Source of the DNA: Thermoleophilia bacterium
GTDB lineage: Bacteria; Actinomycetota; Thermoleophilia; Gaiellales; Gaiellaceae
DNA: 8,365 bases
Direction of reading: 5' to 3'
Assembly (NCBI GenBank): GCA_029858755.1
Contig: JAOUEK010000063.1
Location: forward strand, 1-8,365
The translations under genes and the position numbers were made by a program. Positions within the stretch are counted from its first letter, which is position 1. Every line of letters begins with the position of its first letter. The notes below the pieces were generated by a model. That model made no database searches. It had not been told where the DNA came from and was given only the letters and a program-made list of their open reading frames with translations. Below, piece after piece: positions 4,595 to 8,365 of the stretch.

Positions 4595-7500
4595 ATGCCG
4601 GGGCACGAGTTGAGCGGCCTCAACGCCGCCTACGTTGCGCAGCTCCTCGAGGACTTTCGGGACGCTCCCGCGAGCGTGCCGAGAGAGTGGCGCGAGCTGT
4701 TCGAGGGCAACGGAGACACCGTCGCCGAGCTCACCGGCCCCGGCCCCGATCGTGCCGTGGCTGTCCCTCCACCCCGGGGCGTCGGCGTCCAGGTCGCGGC
4801 TGCGACGTCGACAGCCGAGACCGAGCGCATGGCGCTGGCGGCTCCGCCGGTGGCCGCTGCTCCCCCGCGGGCGGAGCCGCCGCGACGCGAGCGCGAGGAG
4901 CCCCGCGGGCCGTCTGCCGTCGCCGCCCCGCCGGCGGCACCCCCGCTGGCGGCGTCCGTCACGGCGCCGGTCGCACCGACTCGGCCCGTCGAGCCCGCCG
5001 CTCCCGCGGTGCCGGTCGCCCCCGCCGAGGCGCCGACCGCGCCCGGCTCCGGGTCGAGCGAGGAGCTGCTCGGAGCAGTCTCCGCCGCGATGGCGCTCGT
5101 CAAGGCGTACCGCATGCACGGCCACCTTGCGGCGCGGCTCGACCCGCTCGGGTCGGAGCCGATCGGCGACCCGGCGCTCGACGAGACGCGGTCGACGCCG
5201 GCCCTCACCCCCGAGCTGCTGGAGAGGATGCCCGCGAGGCTGCTCCGCCTCTACGTCGAAGGGGAGACGCTCGCCGAGGCGTTGCCACGCTTGCGGGCGG
5301 TCTACACCGGCACCATCGCCTACGAGTTCGAGCACATCTCCGACCACGCAGAGCGCTTGTGGCTGCGGCAGGCGATCGAGTCCGGTCGCTTCCGCCGGCC
5401 TCTTCCGGCGGACGAGCGCGTCGCGCTCCTCGCGCGCCTGTCACAGGTGGAGGGCTTCGAGCAGTACCTCCGGCGCGCGTTCCTCGGCCAGAAGCAGTTC
5501 TCGCTGGAGGGGCTCGACGCGCTGATCCCGATGATCGACGAGGCGGTCGAGCTGGCCGCAGGCTCGGGGGCGCACCAGGTCGTGATCGGCATGGCACACC
5601 GCGGCCGGCTGAACGCTCTTGCGCACGCGGTCGGTCGCTCCTACGAGTCGCTCCTGCGCGAGTTCGAGGGCGAGCGGTCGTACGACGCGCTCGTCGTCGA
5701 CCCCGAGGGGGGCACCGGAGACGTCAAGTACCACCTCCCGGCCACGGGCGTGCGGAGCACTCGGGCGGGGGAGATCGAGGTCGCGATCGTCCCCAACCCG
5801 AGCCACCTGGAGGCCGTCGACCCGGTGGTCGAGGGTCGAGCGCGGGCAGAGCAGACCGACCGCTCCGCGGGCGCGGCGCTCCACGACCCCACGGTGGCGC
5901 TCCCCCTGCTGATCCACGGCGACGCGTCCTTCGCCGGCCAGGGGGTCGTGGCCGAGACCCTCAACCTGCAGAGCCTCGACGGTTACACGACCGGCGGCAC
6001 GCTCCACCTGATCGCCAACAACCAGATCGGCTTCACCACCGACCCCTTCGAAGGGCGCTCCACGCGCTACTGCAGCGACCTCGCGAAGGGCTATGACATC
6101 CCGATCGTCCACGTCAATGCCGACGACCCGGAGGCGGCCGTCTCCGCCGTGCGGCTCGCGCTCGCGTACCGGGAGGAGTTCGGCGAAGACGTCGTCATCG
6201 ACCTCGTCGGGTACCGGCGATTCGGCCACAACGAGCAGGACGAGGCCTCCTACACGCAACCGCTCCAGGTCGCGCGCATCGACCAGCAGCCGACGGCCCG
6301 CGCGCGCTATGCCGCGCAGCTCGTGGCGGAGGGGGTGATCACGGAGGAAGGAGCGGCGGGGCTCGTCGAGGAAGCGACCCGGTCGCTCCGCGAGGCTCAC
6401 GAGCGGCTGCGCGCGGCGCTCGCCGAGGCGCCCGAGCCCGCTCCGCCGTCCGCGGAGACAGGGGCGACACCGCACACCGGCGACGCCGTGATCACCGCCG
6501 TTTCGGCCGACCGACTGCGCGCGCTCAACCAGGAGCTGCTCCACGTCCCCGGAGGCTTCACCGTCAACCCCAAGCTCGCGCGCCAGCTCGAGCGCCGAGC
6601 GGACACGATCGAGCAGGGCGGGATCGACTGGGGGCAGGCGGAAGCGCTCGCCTTCGCCTCGCTGCTCGAGGACGGGATCCCCATCCGCCTGACGGGGCAG
6701 GACACCGAGCGCGGCACCTTCTCGCACCGGCACCTCGTGCTCCACGACTCGGAGTCCGGGGAGACGTGCGCGCCGATCCAGCACCTCGCCGGCGCGAACG
6801 CTTCCTTCGAGGTCTTCAACTCACCGCTCTCCGAGTTCGCCGTGCTCGCCTTCGAGTACGGCTACTCGGTCGCCGCCCCCGACGCGCTCGTCCTCTGGGA
6901 GGCGCAGTTCGGCGACTTCGCGAACAGCGCGCAGGTCGTGATCGACCAGTTCATCAGCTCGGGCCGCTCGAAGTGGGGGCAGACCTCGCGCCTCACCCTG
7001 CTCCTCCCGCACGGCTACGAGGGCAACGGGCCCGAGCACTCGAGCGCCCGGCTCGAGCGCTTCCTCCAGCTCGGCGCGCAGGACAACATCCGGATCGTGA
7101 ACCCCACCACCGCGGCGCAGTACTTCCACGTGCTCCGCCGCCAGGCGCTCGACGCGACCGCGCGGCCGCTCGTGGTGATGACGCCCAAGGGCCTCCTCCG
7201 CCTCCGGCACGCGGCCTCCGCGCTCGACGAGCTCGCCGAGGGCTCGTTCCAGCCCGTCCTCGACGACCCCAGCGCCGATCACGAGCGCGTTCGCCGCCTC
7301 GTCCTCTGCTCGGGGAAGATCTACTACGACCTCGTGGGCCACGACGAGCGCCCCGGCGCCACCGCGGTCGCCGTCGCACGGGTCGAGCAGCCCTACCCCT
7401 TCCCCGTCGAGGCGGTCTCTGCCCTCGTCGCTGCGTACCCGCATCTCGACGATGTCGTGTGGGCACAGGAGGAGCCTCAGAACATGGGCCCGTGGCGGTC

Positions 7501-7663
7501 GCTCCGTCACCGACTGGACGAGGCCACCCGGGCGGGCAGCACCGTCGCTGCGACGCGCTTCGTGGGGCGCCCGTGGCGCGCGAGCCCGAGCGAGGGGTAT
7601 CCGACCGCGCATCAGCGCGAGCAGGACCGAATCGTGCGCACCGCCCTCACCGGGGCCGTCTGA
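4595..7663 (+). CDS. sucA: 2-oxoglutarate dehydrogenase E1 component, thiamine-diphosphate dependent (1022 aa)
   Basis: E1 of the TCA-cycle 2-oxoglutarate dehydrogenase complex: it decarboxylates 2-oxoglutarate on thiamine diphosphate and passes the succinyl group to lipoylated E2. Residues 5-37 are the family N-terminal segment (LSGLNAAYVAQLLEDF, then SVPREWRELF). Residues 44 to about 153 are an Ala/Pro-rich linker. The catalytic body shows AYRMHGHLAARLDPL (171-185), GMAHRGRLN (332-340), GTGDVKYH (373-380), PNPSHLEAVDPVVEG (400-414), the ThDP/Mg motif HGDASFAGQG...NNQ (441-477) and RRFGHNEQDE (541-550). The pyrimidine-domain motif RLTGQDTERGTFSHRH (698-713) and the C-terminal WAQEEPQNMGPW (956-967) follow. 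The active-site histidines of GMAHRG and VKYH are present. It is longer than a typical ~930-residue SucA because of the linker, but has no E2-like acyltransferase domain as in the ~1230-residue mycobacterial Kgd. An in-frame GTG at 4586 would add three residues. The stop lies inside a perfect hairpin. Confidence 0.95.
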   Translation: MPGHELSGLNAAYVAQLLEDFRDAPASVPREWRELFEGNGDTVAELTGPGPDRAVAVPPPRGVGVQVAAATSTAETERMALAAPPVAAAPPRAEPPRREREEPRGPSAVAAPPAAPPLAASVTAPVAPTRPVEPAAPAVPVAPAEAPTAPGSGSSEELLGAVSAAMALVKAYRMHGHLAARLDPLGSEPIGDPALDETRSTPALTPELLERMPARLLRLYVEGETLAEALPRLRAVYTGTIAYEFEHISDHAERLWLRQAIESGRFRRPLPADERVALLARLSQVEGFEQYLRRAFLGQKQFSLEGLDALIPMIDEAVELAAGSGAHQVVIGMAHRGRLNALAHAVGRSYESLLREFEGERSYDALVVDPEGGTGDVKYHLPATGVRSTRAGEIEVAIVPNPSHLEAVDPVVEGRARAEQTDRSAGAALHDPTVALPLLIHGDASFAGQGVVAETLNLQSLDGYTTGGTLHLIANNQIGFTTDPFEGRSTRYCSDLAKGYDIPIVHVNADDPEAAVSAVRLALAYREEFGEDVVIDLVGYRRFGHNEQDEASYTQPLQVARIDQQPTARARYAAQLVAEGVITEEGAAGLVEEATRSLREAHERLRAALAEAPEPAPPSAETGATPHTGDAVITAVSADRLRALNQELLHVPGGFTVNPKLARQLERRADTIEQGGIDWGQAEALAFASLLEDGIPIRLTGQDTERGTFSHRHLVLHDSESGETCAPIQHLAGANASFEVFNSPLSEFAVLAFEYGYSVAAPDALVLWEAQFGDFANSAQVVIDQFISSGRSKWGQTSRLTLLLPHGYEGNGPEHSSARLERFLQLGAQDNIRIVNPTTAAQYFHVLRRQALDATARPLVVMTPKGLLRLRHAASALDELAEGSFQPVLDDPSADHERVRRLVLCSGKIYYDLVGHDERPGATAVAVARVEQPYPFPVEAVSALVAAYPHLDDVVWAQEEPQNMGPWRSLRHRLDEATRAGSTVAATRFVGRPWRASPSEGYPTAHQREQDRIVRTALTGAV

Positions 7664-7683
7664 GCCCGACGGGGCTCAGACGG
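7656..7683. terminator. Bidirectional terminator-like hairpin between convergent genes
   Basis: CCGTCTGAGCCC and GGGCTCAGACGG form a perfect 12-bp stem around a GACG loop. No T-run follows on either strand, so this is not a classical intrinsic terminator, but GC-rich actinobacteria commonly use such stems. It includes the stop codon of the E1 gene (7661-7663) in one arm and that of the minus-strand 60-residue gene (7676-7678) in the other. Confidence 0.7.
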
Positions 7684-7858
7684 GGCCGCGGCGTGCGGCA
7701 GCGACCTTCTTCGTGATCGTCGCGGCCCTCGCGGCGACCGTCGGGCCGTGCGTCCGCGCCGCCTGCAGCAACCGGCGCCGCTGGGCCGGTGGAAGCTTCA
7801 CCCAGGCGCGGTAGAGCACGAACGCGAGGGAGGTCGGGCTGCGGGGGATCCTCGGCAT
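7676..7858 (-). CDS. 60-residue basic protein, function unknown
   Basis: A minus-strand gene convergent with the E1 gene. The protein is MPRIPRSPTSLAFVLYRAWV, then KLPPAQRRRLLQAARTHGP and an Ala/Arg/Lys-rich end finishing KKVAAARRGPV. It has about 17 Lys/Arg and almost no acidic residues, which suggests a nucleic-acid- or ribosome-associated small protein, though no family is recognised. The Leu/Ala/Arg periodicity predicts two or three helices. No Shine-Dalgarno precedes the ATG at 7858; GACGAT a few bases upstream is a weak -10 that would make the mRNA leaderless. An in-frame GTG at 7876 would add six residues (VCDDDA). The exact placement of its stop in the shared hairpin, and the loss of protein-like character upstream of the ATG, support a real gene. 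A chance frame is possible but less likely. Confidence 0.65.
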   Translation of the reverse strand: MPRIPRSPTSLAFVLYRAWVKLPPAQRRRLLQAARTHGPTVAARAATITKKVAAARRGPV

Positions 7859-7904
7859 TGCATCATCGTCGCACACGCGTGCACCGCGACGCGAAGGCCA
7901 CCAC

Positions 7905-7932
7905 TTGCAGGGGTTTCCGCTGGCGCTAGACT
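7905..7932 (+). promoter_or_regulatory. Promoter of the acidic 98-residue protein gene
   Basis: TTGCAG (7905-7910) and TAGACT (7927-7932) are separated by 16 bases, giving a plausible housekeeping-type promoter. Transcription would start near 7939, leaving a leader of about 46 bases with the Shine-Dalgarno GGAGGT at 7970-7975. It lies in the 126-base gap between the divergent minus-strand gene and this one. Confidence 0.5.
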
Positions 7933-7984
7933 GACGCGGGGAGGCTCTATCTCTCGACGACCAGACCCCGGAGGTTCGATCCCG

Positions 7985-8281
7985 GTGGAAGACGACACCG
8001 AATTCGCACGCGCGATCCAAGAGCACCTCGCCCTGCGCGAGCGCAACGCCACGCTCGACGAACGCATGCCCCTGCAGCGCTACCAGCCCGACGATCCCTT
8101 CGAGAACCACCCGCTGTTCAAGTCCGAGGAGCAGGCCCGCCTGGAGGAGACCCTCGAGGGTGTCGAGGCACCCGAGCCGGCCCGATCCGTGCTTCCCTGG
8201 CCCGGCGAGGACGACGCCGAGGGCGCGGCGCTCGAAGAGAGCCTCTGGTCGCGCTCGCGCGACTTCGACTGGGGGGACTAG
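7985..8281 (+). CDS. 98-residue acidic soluble protein, function unknown
   Basis: The GTG start at 7985 has GGAGGT nine bases upstream and a promoter-like pair further up, so the start is well supported. The protein has no membrane segment or signal peptide. Residues 1-30 form a charged helix (DDTEFARAIQEHLALRERNA). A conserved-looking RYQPDDPFENHPLFKSEEQ (32-50) follows, then a Glu-rich helix, ARLEETLEGVEAPEP, and an acidic C-terminus ending in the aromatic/acidic SRDFDWGD. The repeated aromatic-acidic short motifs (PFENHPLF, VLPWPGEDD, DFDWGD) could be binding motifs in a mostly disordered chain. I do not recognise a family and see no catalytic motif. It is monocistronic here, closed by a hairpin ten bases after the stop. 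Confidence 0.75.
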   Translation: MEDDTEFARAIQEHLALRERNATLDERMPLQRYQPDDPFENHPLFKSEEQARLEETLEGVEAPEPARSVLPWPGEDDAEGAALEESLWSRSRDFDWGD

Positions 8282-8291
8282 CTTCTCCGCA

Positions 8292-8321
8292 GTCGGGAAT
8301 CCGCTCTCGCGGTTTCCCGAC
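8292..8321 (+). terminator. Hairpin terminator after the acidic protein gene
   Basis: GTCGGGAATCCGC pairs with GCGGTTTCCCGAC around a TCTC loop: a 13-position stem with a single T-T mismatch. It begins 11 bases after the TAG stop at 8279-8281. No T-run follows. The last 44 bases of the window (8322-8365) show no further gene or site that I can support. Confidence 0.65.
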
Positions 8322-8365
8322 GCGAGGATCCCTGAAGGCGTCCGCTTCGCGGCCGCACCGTGGGC

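Noticed and set aside
4801..5060. Repetitive-looking GC-rich DNA that might be a tandem repeat
   Set aside because: No unit repeats at a regular period; it simply encodes the Ala/Pro-rich linker of the E1 protein.
5441..6784. A 447-residue minus-strand open frame within the E1 gene
   Set aside because: It lies antisense to the conserved catalytic core of the E1 protein and is a codon-bias shadow.
7961..7990. A GGTTCGATCCC string resembling the T-arm of a tRNA
   Set aside because: The flanking bases pair poorly as a T-stem, no D-arm, anticodon arm or acceptor stem can be built upstream, and the stretch is explained as the Shine-Dalgarno and start region of the acidic protein gene.

Overview
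The window is very GC-rich DNA (roughly 70% or more by eye) with almost all third codon positions G or C, several GTG starts and tightly overlapping genes. The best fit is a high-GC actinobacterium. The style of the small proteins around the 2-oxoglutarate dehydrogenase E1 gene would suit a Thermoleophilia-type (Solirubrobacter/Gaiella-like) lineage, but that is an inference and no marker here fixes the taxon.

Layout. (1) Positions 1-352, minus strand: the N-terminal part of a secreted, glycoside-hydrolase-like TIM-barrel protein, cut by the window edge. (2) Positions 353-511: a short divergent promoter region. (3) Positions 512-3958, plus strand: five close-packed genes encoding a 74-residue one-helix peptide with two cysteines, an ABC ATPase, a ~12-helix permease, a fusion of a PqqD/RRE-like domain to a site-2-protease-like (M50) membrane metallopeptidase, and a 92-residue two-helix membrane protein. 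(4) Positions 3998-4554: two small overlapping membrane-protein genes with their own promoter-like box. (5) Positions 4595-7663: a full-length 2-oxoglutarate dehydrogenase E1 gene (sucA/odhA/kgd-like). (6) Positions 7656-7683: a perfect 12-bp stem that holds the stop codons of two convergent genes. (7) Positions 7676-7858, minus strand: a 60-residue basic protein. (8) Positions 7985-8281, plus strand: a 98-residue acidic protein followed by a terminator-like hairpin.

The most interesting part is 512-3958. A small peptide gene, a peptide-recognition domain joined to an intramembrane protease, a dedicated ABC transporter and a small membrane protein together look like a cassette for a ribosomally made, protease-matured and exported peptide (RiPP- or bacteriocin-like). 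It recalls in outline the Bacillus yyd (epipeptide) locus, but no radical SAM, YcaO or lanthionine enzyme lies in the window. It is bounded by a divergent gene on one side and metabolic genes on the other, so it may be complete as seen. The function is inferred from domains and gene order; nothing in the sequence proves a product.

The right half is central metabolism: the E1 gene for the TCA-cycle 2-oxoglutarate dehydrogenase complex, preceded by two small membrane proteins of unknown role. Its E2 and E3 partners are not in the window.
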